From Chloroflexota bacterium (GTDB lineage Bacteria; Chloroflexota; UBA6077; FW602-bin22; CADDYW01), in NCBI GenBank assembly GCA_902810745.1, contig CADDYW010000034.1, forward strand, positions 1 to 40,612: 40,612 nucleotides of DNA, given 5' to 3'. The translations under genes were made by a program, and so were the position numbers. Of the stretch, positions 7,826 through 15,586 are shown one piece after another. The notes below the pieces were generated by a model that saw only the letters and a program-made list of their open reading frames with translations, did no database searches and was not told where the DNA came from. Position 1 is the first letter of the stretch, and every line of letters begins with the position of its first letter.

Positions 7826-8992
7826 TCAAAACGCGCGCACGGCTGCTTCGTAGATCCTCGCCGCGGAGACCACCTGGTCGATCGAGACAAACTCATCGGC
7901 GGTGTGCGCCTGACCGACGTCGCCCGGGCCGAAGACGACACAGGTGATGCCAGCGTCGGCGAACTTGCTCGCGTTGGTTCCGTACGGGACTCCCACCAGC
8001 TTGCTTTCGCCCCGCACGCGGCCACAGCCCAGTTCGAGCGCGCGGACGATATCCGCGCTCGCTGGGGTATCCAGACCCGAGACGTCCCCGAATGGCTCGT
8101 CCCGACGGACCGTGAGGCCGGGGAGCGACTGCCGGATCTTGTCCACCAGCTCATCAATCTCGGCGAGTGCGCCCGCGCTGGTCTCTCCAGGCAGGAGCCG
8201 TCGATCGATCTCGACCGTGCAGAGCTCCGGGACGATGTTCACGGATGCGCCACCGTAGATCCTGCCAACGCTCCACGTAGCAGCGCCGACCAGCGGGTGG
8301 GCGCGCGCCGCGAGGCGTGGCTCGATCTCTCTCCGAAGCTGCTGAAGCAGCTCGGCCATCTGATAGATTGCGTTGTCGCCGCGGGCCGGGGTGGAGCTGT
8401 GGGCTGACCTGCCAACGGTATGCATCTTCCAGCGAACAAATCCCTTGGTCGCGATGACCACGTCAAGAGACGTCGGCTCGCCGACGATCGCCGCGTCCAC
8501 CTTCGTACCGGACCGCGCGAATGCTTCGGCGCCACGCATCAAGTACTCTTCGTCGACCGAGGCCAGGAGCAGGACGTTTGCGCGCAGTCCGGAGGGATCG
8601 CGTGTCAGCGCGGCGAGTGCGGTGAGCATTGCCGCCAGTGATGCCTTGGTGTCACAGGAGCCTCGGCCCGTGAGGACGCCATCGCGAATGCGCGGGCGAA
8701 GCCCGTCTGGCCCCATGAGATCCAGGCTGACGGTATCCATGTGGCTGTCGAGGAGGAGCGTGCGCGTGGCTCCCGCGACCCTCAGCTCGGCGATGACGTT
8801 TGACCGGCCGGGTAAGACAGCCTGCTGGCGTACGTCCAGGCCAAGCCGGGTGCAGTAGTCCGAGACGAAGGCGGCAACGTCGGCCTCGCCGCGGTCTCCG
8901 CCCGGGAAATATGGATTGACGCTGTTGATCGCGACGAGATCGGCGAGAAGTTGGATCGCCTCACTCTGGCCCGCCTGGCTGTCCACGTCCAT
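7826..8992 (-). CDS. M20-family metallopeptidase / deacylase (ArgE/DapE type)
   Basis: This 388-residue enzyme has the two-zinc M20 core: H84 and D86 (DSHMDTV), D114 bridging (GRGSCDTKAS), catalytic E148 with metal ligand E149 (VDEEY), and E172 within GEPT. A dimerisation lid follows (about 185-295). The last metal His should be near the C-terminus; VGQAHTADEFV is the matching block. Members hydrolyse N-acyl amino acids, succinyl-diaminopimelate or small peptides, and this one cannot be narrowed further. The ATG start has GGAGG 9 bases upstream. It lies upstream of the isomerase/HAD pair on the same strand, but a 309-base gap argues against tight coupling. Confidence 0.9.
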   Translation of the reverse strand: MDVDSQAGQSEAIQLLADLVAINSVNPYFPGGDRGEADVAAFVSDYCTRLGLDVRQQAVLPGRSNVIAELRVAGATRTLLLDSHMDTVSLDLMGPDGLRPRIRDGVLTGRGSCDTKASLAAMLTALAALTRDPSGLRANVLLLASVDEEYLMRGAEAFARSGTKVDAAIVGEPTSLDVVIATKGFVRWKMHTVGRSAHSSTPARGDNAIYQMAELLQQLRREIEPRLAARAHPLVGAATWSVGRIYGGASVNIVPELCTVEIDRRLLPGETSAGALAEIDELVDKIRQSLPGLTVRRDEPFGDVSGLDTPASADIVRALELGCGRVRGESKLVGVPYGTNASKFADAGITCVVFGPGDVGQAHTADEFVSIDQVVSAARIYEAAVRAF

Positions 8993-9273
8993 TATTGTGA
9001 TCCTCCGCGTTTCGGTCGAAGCAGATTGTCGGCGGGAACGACACTGGTTGTCAACGCCGCACGCCGAGCACCGCCCGGTGTGCTAGAGTCGCCCGAAGGG
9101 TGAAGTATGGCAGGCCGTGAAGCGGTCCGTCCAGGGACGTTGCCGACCGAAGCCCAGGAGCGACGGAGCAGGGAAAGAGACGTGTCTCGGTCCTTGCCTT
9201 CGCGTTCCTGGTGCGATGCTGGTGAGCACTACCCGGATCGATCGCTCCGAAAGAAGAAAGGGGAGGTCTCGAC

Positions 9274-10071
9274 GTGCGGTTTGGGCTATGCACCGGCGAT
9301 CTCGACGTTATCCGCCAGGCGGTCGATTGGGGGTACGACTACGTTGAAATCGGTGCGCGGACAGTCGTGCCATTCGAGGATGAGCGAGCCTTTGCCACGG
9401 TAAAATCACGCCTGCAGGCGACCGGGACACCGATCGAAGCGATGGCGGGCTTTATTCCTGGCTCCCTGCGCATCGTTGGACCGTCAGTCGACTGGGACCA
9501 GGTGCGGCGCTACCTCGAGACGACGATTGGCCGAGCGTCCGAGGTTGGCGTCACGGTCATCAACTGGGGCAGTGCCGAATCTCGACGCGTTCCGGACGGA
9601 TGGCCGATGTCGCGCGCCTGGGAGCAGCTGGAGCACGCGGCCGCGATGATTGCTGACCTGGCCGAAGCAGCAGGGATCGTGGTGGTCGTCGAGCCAGTGA
9701 ACCCACGCGAGACGAACATTCTCTACTACGTCTCGGACGCGTTGCATCTGGTCCAGACGATCAATCGCCCGGGCCTGAAAGTGATCGCTGATTACTATCA
9801 CGTGATGAAGCAGAACGAGCCCCTCGAGCATATCGAGCGCGCCGCGGCGTGGCTCGCTCATGCCCACACCTCCGATGATCAGCGTGGATTCCCCTGCCTC
9901 GGAGCGTGGGATCAGCGCCCCTTTCTCCAGGCGCTCGTCACCGCGGGCTATGACGGGCGCATTTCATTCGAGGTGGCGCGACGAGATGCATCCAGCTACG
10001 CGGCCGAGGCGCGAAGCAGTGTCCGGCGAATGCGTGACCTGCTGCGCGGCATGGGTGTGCCGGGATCATGA
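9274..10071 (+). CDS. Sugar phosphate isomerase/epimerase (second paralogue)
   Basis: This 265-residue TIM barrel is of the xylose-isomerase-like type. Likely metal ligands are E140 (VVVEPVN), D173 with H176 (ADYYHV), H198 (AHAHTSD) and E233 (SFEVAR). The GTG start at 9274 has GGGGAGG 7 bases upstream. The 281-base region before it contains an extended -10 candidate, TG-C-TAGAGT (9081-9089), which would give a leader of about 178 bases. Its stop codon overlaps the stop of the convergent rhodanese gene within the palindrome TCATGA. The true substrate is unknown. Confidence 0.87.
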   Translation: MRFGLCTGDLDVIRQAVDWGYDYVEIGARTVVPFEDERAFATVKSRLQATGTPIEAMAGFIPGSLRIVGPSVDWDQVRRYLETTIGRASEVGVTVINWGSAESRRVPDGWPMSRAWEQLEHAAAMIADLAEAAGIVVVVEPVNPRETNILYYVSDALHLVQTINRPGLKVIADYYHVMKQNEPLEHIERAAAWLAHAHTSDDQRGFPCLGAWDQRPFLQALVTAGYDGRISFEVARRDASSYAAEARSSVRRMRDLLRGMGVPGS

Positions 10072-10419
10072 GCTCCGAGGCTCGGTTGGATAACCGAACG
10101 CTTCCCAGGCAGTGAAGCCACCGTCGAGGACTCTGACGTCCGCGTAGCCGTGGCTACGAAGGAACTGGGCGACACGGGTACTCGCGCCCCCCGGCGGGCC
10201 CTCGCAGAACACCACGACTGGCTGCTCGCGCGGGATCTGGCAATAGAACTGCGCGATCTGGTCTGGTGGCACCTGGATTGCGCCAAGGATAGTCAGGGGA
10301 CTGGAGAAATAGTCCTCGGCCTCCCGCGCGTCCACGATTGTTACCGCCTGACCGGTGTCCATCAGTGCCTTGAGCGCTTCTGGCCGAATCCGCGGAATCG
10401 CCGAAGTCGGAGTGACCAC
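10066..10419 (-). CDS. Single-domain rhodanese-like protein
   Basis: The 117-residue protein is one rhodanese domain. VTIVDAREAEDY is the N-terminal CH2-A-like block. C72 in FCEGPPGGAS is the active-site persulfide cysteine, and the closing block is VLDGGFTAWEAFGYP. Such proteins move sulfane sulfur in the cytoplasm. The usual H-I-x-G-A block is here TILGAIQVP. A GTG start at 10419 is chosen because AAGGAG lies 10 bases upstream; frames further up begin with TTG and lack a site. It is convergent with the isomerase and divergent from the ABC exporter, so it is probably a single-gene unit. Confidence 0.85.
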   Translation of the reverse strand: MVTPTSAIPRIRPEALKALMDTGQAVTIVDAREAEDYFSSPLTILGAIQVPPDQIAQFYCQIPREQPVVVFCEGPPGGASTRVAQFLRSHGYADVRVLDGGFTAWEAFGYPTEPRSS

Positions 10420-10494
10420 GCCTATCCTACTCCTTCGATCAACGACCGTGGACCAATGATCCGGACGCAGCTGTCGCAAGGAGCATGCCGAAGA

Positions 10495-10510
10495 CTACCC
10501 GAAGGGGTAG
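10495..10510. repeat. Small inverted repeat in the rhodanese/ABC divergent region
   Basis: CTACCC-GAAG-GGGTAG forms a perfect 6-bp hairpin with a four-base loop, 10 bases before the -35 of the ABC gene. It could be an operator or the start of the rhodanese leader. Confidence 0.45.
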
Positions 10511-10520
10511 GCCGGATCGG

Positions 10521-10548
10521 TTGCCTTGCCGTCAGTCGCTGCTATGAT
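10521..10548 (+). promoter_or_regulatory. Promoter of the ABC exporter-deacetylase unit
   Basis: TTGCCT (10521-10526) and TATGAT (10543-10548) are spaced by 16 bases. Transcription would start near 10555, immediately before the ribosome site GGAGGGGAG, giving a very short leader. Confidence 0.55.
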
Positions 10549-10570
10549 TAGACAGGAGGGGAGCTGTGTC

Positions 10571-12733
10571 ATGATTCACGTTAGTGGCGGCGGCGGATTC
10601 TGGCGAATGGTCCACGGCGACGACGAGCCCGCGAAGCTCAATCTGAGCCGCCGCTTGCTGCGCCGCGTGGCGTCCTACGCCTGGCCGTACCGCTTGAGGA
10701 TCGTACTGATGCTGGGCACGATCCTCGTGGTCACGGTCCTCTCACTGATCCCGCCACTTCTCTATCGCGATCTGATCGACAACGCTCTGCCACATCGGGA
10801 TTACGGTCGGCTCAACCTGCTGGCTCTCGGGATGATTGGCGTTCCGATTGTGAATGGCCTCGTCGGCGTGCTCCAGCGTTACCTCAGCTCGACAATCGGC
10901 GAAGGGATCATCTGCGACCTCCGGCGGGCTCTGTACGCCCACATGCAGCGCATGTCGCTACGGTTCTTCACGGCGACCAAGACTGGCGAGCTCATGTCGC
11001 GTTTGAACAACGACGTGATCGGCGCGCAGCAGGTCGTCACCTCGACCGTGACCAGTGTCATCTCGAACTCGCTCTCCCTCATCTCGACGCTGGCGATTAT
11101 GCTCGCGCTGGAGTGGCGGCTCACCCTTCTTGCCATCATGATCCTGCCCCTGTTCATCCTGCCGGCGCGACGCTTTGCCGTCATCTTGCGGGAGGTCGCG
11201 CGCGAGCAGCTTGAGCGAAACGCCCAGATGAACGCTCTGATGAATGAAACGCTCAATGTGAGTGGCGCGCTGCTGGTCAAGCTCTTTGGCCGGGCTCCCC
11301 TGGAGACGGAGCGCTTCGCGCAGCGGGCGGCGGCCGTCCGTGACACCGGGATCCGTCAGACGCTGATTGGCCGCTGGTTCTTCTTTGGTCTCGGCCTGGT
11401 CGGTGCGTTGGGGACGACGCTGGTTTTCTGGATTGGTGGCCATCTCGTGCTGAGCGGACAGTTCACCATCGGCACCATCGTCGCCTTCGTGGCCTATCTC
11501 GGGCAGTTCTACGGGCCATTGACCGCGCTGACAAACGCCCGCGTTGACTTCGCGACCTCGATGGTGAGCTTCGAACGTGTCTTCGAAGTCCTCGATCTGC
11601 CAGTCGAGATTGCCGAGCGACCGGACGCCATCGCACTGACCAATGTCGCGGGACGCGTTACTTTTGAAGATGTCTCGTTCACCTACCGCGCCGCTGCGAG
11701 CTCTGATCAACCGGTTGCCTCGCTTCGCCCGGTCCAGCGCCGCTGGTCTCGGATGAGTGATCGGCCGCTTTCCGAGGGCGTCGACGGATTCAGCCAGCTG
11801 AAGGTCGGCGACTCGGCGAAAGAATCCGCACGCGCGGATTCGACCGATGGAGACGTGCCGATCGTGCGAGTCGGGGAAGATCAGCCGCTCCCACAGGTGG
11901 GGAACGGCCACGCGCTGCGCGTGCGGGCTGACGGGGGCTCACCTGGACTTTCCGACGGACAAGCGCTGCCTGCTGACCTGCCGCTCCGGGTGCCGACCGC
12001 GACGGCTTCTGCCAATCAGGCGCGCTACTGGGCGATCGACCGGGTCAGCTTCGAGATCGAGCCGGGGCAGCTCGCTGCGCTGGTTGGTCCCAGCGGGGCG
12101 GGCAAGACGACGATCACCTACCTGATCCCCCGCCTCTACGATCCAACCGGAGGCCGCATCCTGATCGATGGTCACGACCTGCGCGACATCACGCTGCTGT
12201 CGCTCAGCGATCAGATCGGAATGGTGACACAGGAGACGTACCTTTTCCACGACACGATTCGGGCGAACCTGCTCTACGCCCGGCCAGGTGCGAGTCAGGA
12301 TGACCTCGAGGCAGCGTGTCGAGCTGCGAATATCCACGACTTTATCGCCGGCCTTCCCGACGGATACGATACGGTCGTCGGGGAACGAGGATACCGGCTG
12401 TCTGGCGGTGAGAAACAGCGGATTGCCATCGCGCGTGTCATCCTGAAGGATCCAAAGATCCTCGTGCTCGACGAGGCAACCTCGCACCTCGATTCCCAGT
12501 CCGAGGCTCTGATCCAGGCAGCACTGGAACGGGTGATGAAGGGGAGAACCAGCCTGGTCATCGCTCACCGGCTCAGCACGATTCTCGCCGCTGACGTGAT
12601 CCTGGTGATGGACCGCGGCCGACTGGTCGAGCGTGGAACGCACGCAGAGCTCCTCGCCCGCGGCGGGCTCTACGCCAGCCTTTACCGGACCCAGTTTCGG
12701 AATCTGCCCGGCGCCATTCGCTCTGAGGCATAA
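10571..12733 (+). CDS. ABC exporter half-transporter (permease fused to ATPase) with an insertion in the ATPase domain
   Basis: This is a type IV (MsbA/LmrA-like) exporter of 720 residues from ATG 10571, with GGGAG 7 bases upstream. Six membrane helices span roughly 35-325. The ATPase domain has Walker A GPSGAGKTT (506-514), the Q-loop Gln 554, the signature LSGGEKQ (610-616), Walker B ILVLDE (630-635) and the switch His 666. Half-transporters of this type are usually about 580-620 residues. The excess is a hydrophilic, Gly/Asp/Pro/Ser-rich segment of about 110 residues (roughly 373-485; bases about 11690-12025). It lies between the A-loop aromatic of FTYRAA and the strand WAIDRVSFEIEPG. It keeps frame and codon style, so it is a real insertion. 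A deacetylase-fold gene follows after 34 bases. The exported substrate is unknown. Confidence 0.92.
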   Translation: MIHVSGGGGFWRMVHGDDEPAKLNLSRRLLRRVASYAWPYRLRIVLMLGTILVVTVLSLIPPLLYRDLIDNALPHRDYGRLNLLALGMIGVPIVNGLVGVLQRYLSSTIGEGIICDLRRALYAHMQRMSLRFFTATKTGELMSRLNNDVIGAQQVVTSTVTSVISNSLSLISTLAIMLALEWRLTLLAIMILPLFILPARRFAVILREVAREQLERNAQMNALMNETLNVSGALLVKLFGRAPLETERFAQRAAAVRDTGIRQTLIGRWFFFGLGLVGALGTTLVFWIGGHLVLSGQFTIGTIVAFVAYLGQFYGPLTALTNARVDFATSMVSFERVFEVLDLPVEIAERPDAIALTNVAGRVTFEDVSFTYRAAASSDQPVASLRPVQRRWSRMSDRPLSEGVDGFSQLKVGDSAKESARADSTDGDVPIVRVGEDQPLPQVGNGHALRVRADGGSPGLSDGQALPADLPLRVPTATASANQARYWAIDRVSFEIEPGQLAALVGPSGAGKTTITYLIPRLYDPTGGRILIDGHDLRDITLLSLSDQIGMVTQETYLFHDTIRANLLYARPGASQDDLEAACRAANIHDFIAGLPDGYDTVVGERGYRLSGGEKQRIAIARVILKDPKILVLDEATSHLDSQSEALIQAALERVMKGRTSLVIAHRLSTILAADVILVMDRGRLVERGTHAELLARGGLYASLYRTQFRNLPGAIRSEA

Positions 12734-12767
12734 TGTCAGAAGCCTCGATTGCAGCTCGGGTCCGGAT

Positions 12768-13844
12768 GTGACGACGCCGGTGGCTTTTATCTATCACGAG
12801 GTCTTCGATGGGCGCGGTTTCTCGAAAATCTCGAGCAGCTGGAGACGCTACTCCCTCGCGCGTCAGCTGTTGAGTGACGTCGGATTCCTTCCGCCCGTCG
12901 ACGCGCCGGACGTGAGTGCTCCCCTGGAGAGCTATCCGCTCCGCGTCGTCCGTCCCGACGCGGCCAGCGACGACGAGATCCTGCGCGTCCACACGCCGGA
13001 GCACCTTGCGCGTGTCCGAGAGGCCGACGCGCGGGGAACAGGCTTTCTCGACTATGGCGATACGCCCGCCTGGCGCGGCGTGTTCCGCCGGGCAACGCTT
13101 GCCGTCGGCGGAACGTTGCTCGCCGCGCGGCTCGTGGCCGGCGGTCGGTTCCGTTGCGCCTTCAATCCAGCGGGCGGGCTCCATCACGCGCAACGCGACC
13201 GGGCCGGCGGTTTCTGCCCGTTCAACGACATCGTCATCGCGGTGCGCTGCCTTCAGTCCGAGTTTGGATACCGCCGCATCGCGATCGTCGACCTGGATGG
13301 ACATCACGGCGATGGCACCGAGGCGCTGCTTTACGACGAGCCGATCCTGACGATCTCGATGCATCGGTTTGACGGTCGCTTCTACCCGCGCACGGGGTCT
13401 CCGAGCGATGTGGGGCGCGGAGCTGGATTCGGCTACAACCTGAACGTTGCACTCGAAAGGGGTACCGACGACGAGACCTATCTTCGCGCCTTCGATCGGT
13501 GGGTTGCGCCCGCTGTCCGGCGTTATCTCCCGCAGCTGCTCTTCGTCGTCGTCGGAGCGGATAGTCACGAGGCAGATCCGCTGGTCCGCCTCGGCCTCAC
13601 ACTGGATGGCTACGCCCGCCTGGCGCAAAGGCTTCGGACGCTTGCGCGGGAGCTCTGCGATGGGCGAATGGTTGCCGTGGCTGGTGGGGGCTATGCCCCG
13701 GAGCACGTGGCGCGCTGCTGGACAGTGGTCCTCGGCTGCCTGGCCGATGCCTGGCTTCCCGGGGATCCGAGGCTTGCGGCGCTGTTCGCCGCGGATCGTC
13801 GGATGACCCGGGCGGCATCCGAGAACCCCCTCGAGCACGTCTGA
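12768..13844 (+). CDS. Histone deacetylase-fold hydrolase (AcuC / acetylpolyamine amidohydrolase-like)
   Basis: This zinc-dependent deacetylase of the arginase/HDAC fold is 358 residues from GTG 12768. The tandem catalytic His are 139-140 in GGLHHA. The zinc ligands are D177 and H179 in VDLDGHHGDG and D265 in VGADSHEADPL. A transition-state Tyr is present in GGGYAPEHVARCW. All key residues are conserved, so the enzyme should be active. Bacterial members deacetylate acetyl-lysine of proteins such as acetyl-CoA synthetase, acetylpolyamines or small amides. It starts 34 bases after the ABC exporter and is likely co-transcribed. The ribosome site is weak (CGGAT), so the exact start is uncertain; GTG 12780 is an alternative. 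Confidence 0.9.
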   Translation: MTTPVAFIYHEVFDGRGFSKISSSWRRYSLARQLLSDVGFLPPVDAPDVSAPLESYPLRVVRPDAASDDEILRVHTPEHLARVREADARGTGFLDYGDTPAWRGVFRRATLAVGGTLLAARLVAGGRFRCAFNPAGGLHHAQRDRAGGFCPFNDIVIAVRCLQSEFGYRRIAIVDLDGHHGDGTEALLYDEPILTISMHRFDGRFYPRTGSPSDVGRGAGFGYNLNVALERGTDDETYLRAFDRWVAPAVRRYLPQLLFVVVGADSHEADPLVRLGLTLDGYARLAQRLRTLARELCDGRMVAVAGGGYAPEHVARCWTVVLGCLADAWLPGDPRLAALFAADRRMTRAASENPLEHV

Positions 13845-14113
13845 CCACGGCCATTCGGCACAGCCGGCGTCCGCTGCGGCGTGCCCGCGGACCTGTCGCG
13901 AGGCACGTATTTTCCACGCCACCAATCACGAACTTTCGACAAGGTTTTTAGGAGAACTACTCATTGCCTGCTCTCGTGGTCCGCTTATCCTACGTATCGA
14001 CGACCGTCAACCAATGCCAGGACCGCGGCACATCACCTGGCCTGGACCGGGTAGCGCGACCGAGGAAGCGGAGTTCTTGCCGATTCGAGATCGGCGAGAA
14101 CAGAGGGGTGGTT

Positions 14114-14332
14114 ATGGAGTGCCCTGACAGTACCTATCGGCTGCAGTCATTTCAGCTTGGACGACTCCATCATGCACTTGCCCAGCGCGACTACGCGACC
14201 AGCAAGCAGATTCGTTTCCTGGTAGACACGTGCATTGCGAGCCTCTATATGAGCTGCATCGACGCCGGGGTCGGCGAGCAGGCTCGTATCCTGATCGAGA
14301 CGTATCGAAGGCCAGTCTCGACCCGCTCCTGA
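14114..14332 (+). CDS. Small hypothetical protein (72 residues)
   Basis: The ATG at 14114 follows GAGGGG at a good distance, and the frame has the GC-rich third positions of its neighbours. The protein is soluble, mainly helical by composition, and has four Cys without a clear zinc pattern (C3, C39, C47 and one in MSC). A longer form could start at TTG 13964, which has AGGAG 9 bases upstream. I do not recognise a family. It sits alone between the deacetylase and a convergent glycosyltransferase. Confidence 0.45.
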   Translation: MECPDSTYRLQSFQLGRLHHALAQRDYATSKQIRFLVDTCIASLYMSCIDAGVGEQARILIETYRRPVSTRS

Positions 14333-14498
14333 GGGTAAAGCCACTGGCTGACGCCGGAGAAGGACCTCGTTAACCACCGGTTGACGTGTCGGGCGCACCA
14401 ACGCGCACACCGGCGGCAGAAGGTATTCAGGAGAGCATCCTCGTCGCGGGAGCGCCGGGGAATTCCTGACGGAGCAGTCCGGAGGACGACAGCACCGT

Positions 14499-14530
14499 CC
14501 CGCTCCCGGGTGTCTTTGCAAGGGAGCGGG
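14499..14530. terminator. GC-rich hairpin between convergent genes
   Basis: CCCGCTCCC (14499-14507) pairs perfectly with GGGAGCGGG (14522-14530) around a 14-base loop. It lies 38 bases past the glycosyltransferase stop. No T run follows on either strand, so it may stop transcription without a U tract or only protect the 3' end. Confidence 0.5.
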
Positions 14531-14567
14531 CTGGGAGCTAAGCCCTGGTCATTGCCCTGGCCCTGCG

Positions 14568-15326
14568 CTAGCGTCGGCTCGACAAGGTAGGAGTGTGGCC
14601 GTTCGACCCCGAGTTCTTGCTGTAGGCGAGGAGATAGGTGTAGTAGTACGACAGGGATCGGGACAGGTACCGGCCGAGACTGTCGCCGTGACAGTGGTAG
14701 ACGCCGAACGCCGCGTCCTCGATCACCCGGTAGCCGCGTCGCAGAAAGTGAAATCCCCACTCCGAGTCTTCGCCCCCGCCGTGCGAGGACAGCTCCACGT
14801 CAAATGGGTGCTTCTCCCACAGATCGCGCCGAATGATTGCGCTGCCCGTGTTCATCAAGCCCAGACCAACGAAGATCGATGCCCGATCGAGAACGCGAAG
14901 TGTCGCCTGTCCGAACACTGCGCGCTTCAGAATCTCGACAAGCCTCTCCGAGAACGAGGCTCGATGGTCGACCGTGGGCATGCTGTAGACGCCAGCCACG
15001 GTCGAGTCGGCAAAATGGCGAAGTCCGTTCTCGAGCCACGACGAGCTGCTCGGGAAAGCGTGCGCGTTGGTAAACACGATCAGGTCGCCGGAGCTATGCT
15101 GCACTCCGAGATTGCAGGAGTGGGCGTGATTGAACTCGCGATCTTCGATGTTGACGATCTTGCAGCCGTAGCGCCGTGCAATTGCCGTGGTTCTGTCGGT
15201 CGAGGCATTATCGACGAGAATGATCTCGGTTGGCTTGACGGTTTGATCTCGGATGAGCTGCAAGGTAAGACCGACAGTCGTCTCTTCATTCTTGGATCTG
15301 ACAATCACGGAGACGTTTTTGTGCAT
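14568..15326 (-). CDS. Family 2 glycosyltransferase
   Basis: The 252-residue protein is a GT-A fold transferase. VSVIVRSKNEE at the N-terminus and ILVDNASTDRT (D39) form the nucleotide-binding part. TNAHAFP (87-91) occupies the place of the metal-binding DxD, with Asn and His in place of two Asp. SHGGGEDSEWGFHFLRRGYRV is the acceptor/catalytic block containing the ED base. No membrane segments are seen, so it acts on the cytoplasmic face. Donor and acceptor sugars are unknown. ATG 15326 has AAGG upstream. There is no cell-wall or capsule cluster around it. Confidence 0.88.
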   Translation of the reverse strand: MHKNVSVIVRSKNEETTVGLTLQLIRDQTVKPTEIILVDNASTDRTTAIARRYGCKIVNIEDREFNHAHSCNLGVQHSSGDLIVFTNAHAFPSSSSWLENGLRHFADSTVAGVYSMPTVDHRASFSERLVEILKRAVFGQATLRVLDRASIFVGLGLMNTGSAIIRRDLWEKHPFDVELSSHGGGEDSEWGFHFLRRGYRVIEDAAFGVYHCHGDSLGRYLSRSLSYYYTYLLAYSKNSGSNGHTPTLSSRR

Positions 15327-15548
15327 CTGAGCGCCTTGCCCGTTCGCGTTTCACGAATGAGATGGAGCGGACCTCTCGACAGACGCCCGATCGAACACTA
15401 CCGTCTTCGATTCCAGCAGGAAGGGTGGAGCCAGACGTCGACAGCCATCATCAAAAGTAGTCCTCCTTCAAGATGTGTCCGGACGTCAAGTCTACTCAGG
15501 ACGGAGCGCGCGTCAAGGGCGAGGACGAGCCGCCGTTTCACGTCTCTC

Positions 15549-15577
15549 TTGACGGCAGCGGGGCTGATTGTGATACT
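15549..15577 (+). promoter_or_regulatory. Promoter giving a nearly leaderless mRNA
   Basis: TTGACG (15549-15554), 17 bases, then GATACT (15572-15577). The normal start point, about 7 bases downstream, falls at 15584-15587, which is at or just before the ATG at 15587. There is no ribosome site. Confidence 0.6.
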
Positions 15578-15586
15578 TTGAAACAA

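Noticed and set aside
12573..13925. A 450-residue minus-strand open frame
   Set aside because: It is antisense to the HDAC-fold gene, whose catalytic motifs are all on the plus strand; GC-rich third positions leave the opposite strand open.
13845..14113. Plus-strand frame running into the small ORF at 14114
   Set aside because: Third codon positions are AT-rich compared with real genes here and no good start exists, so it was left as intergenic.
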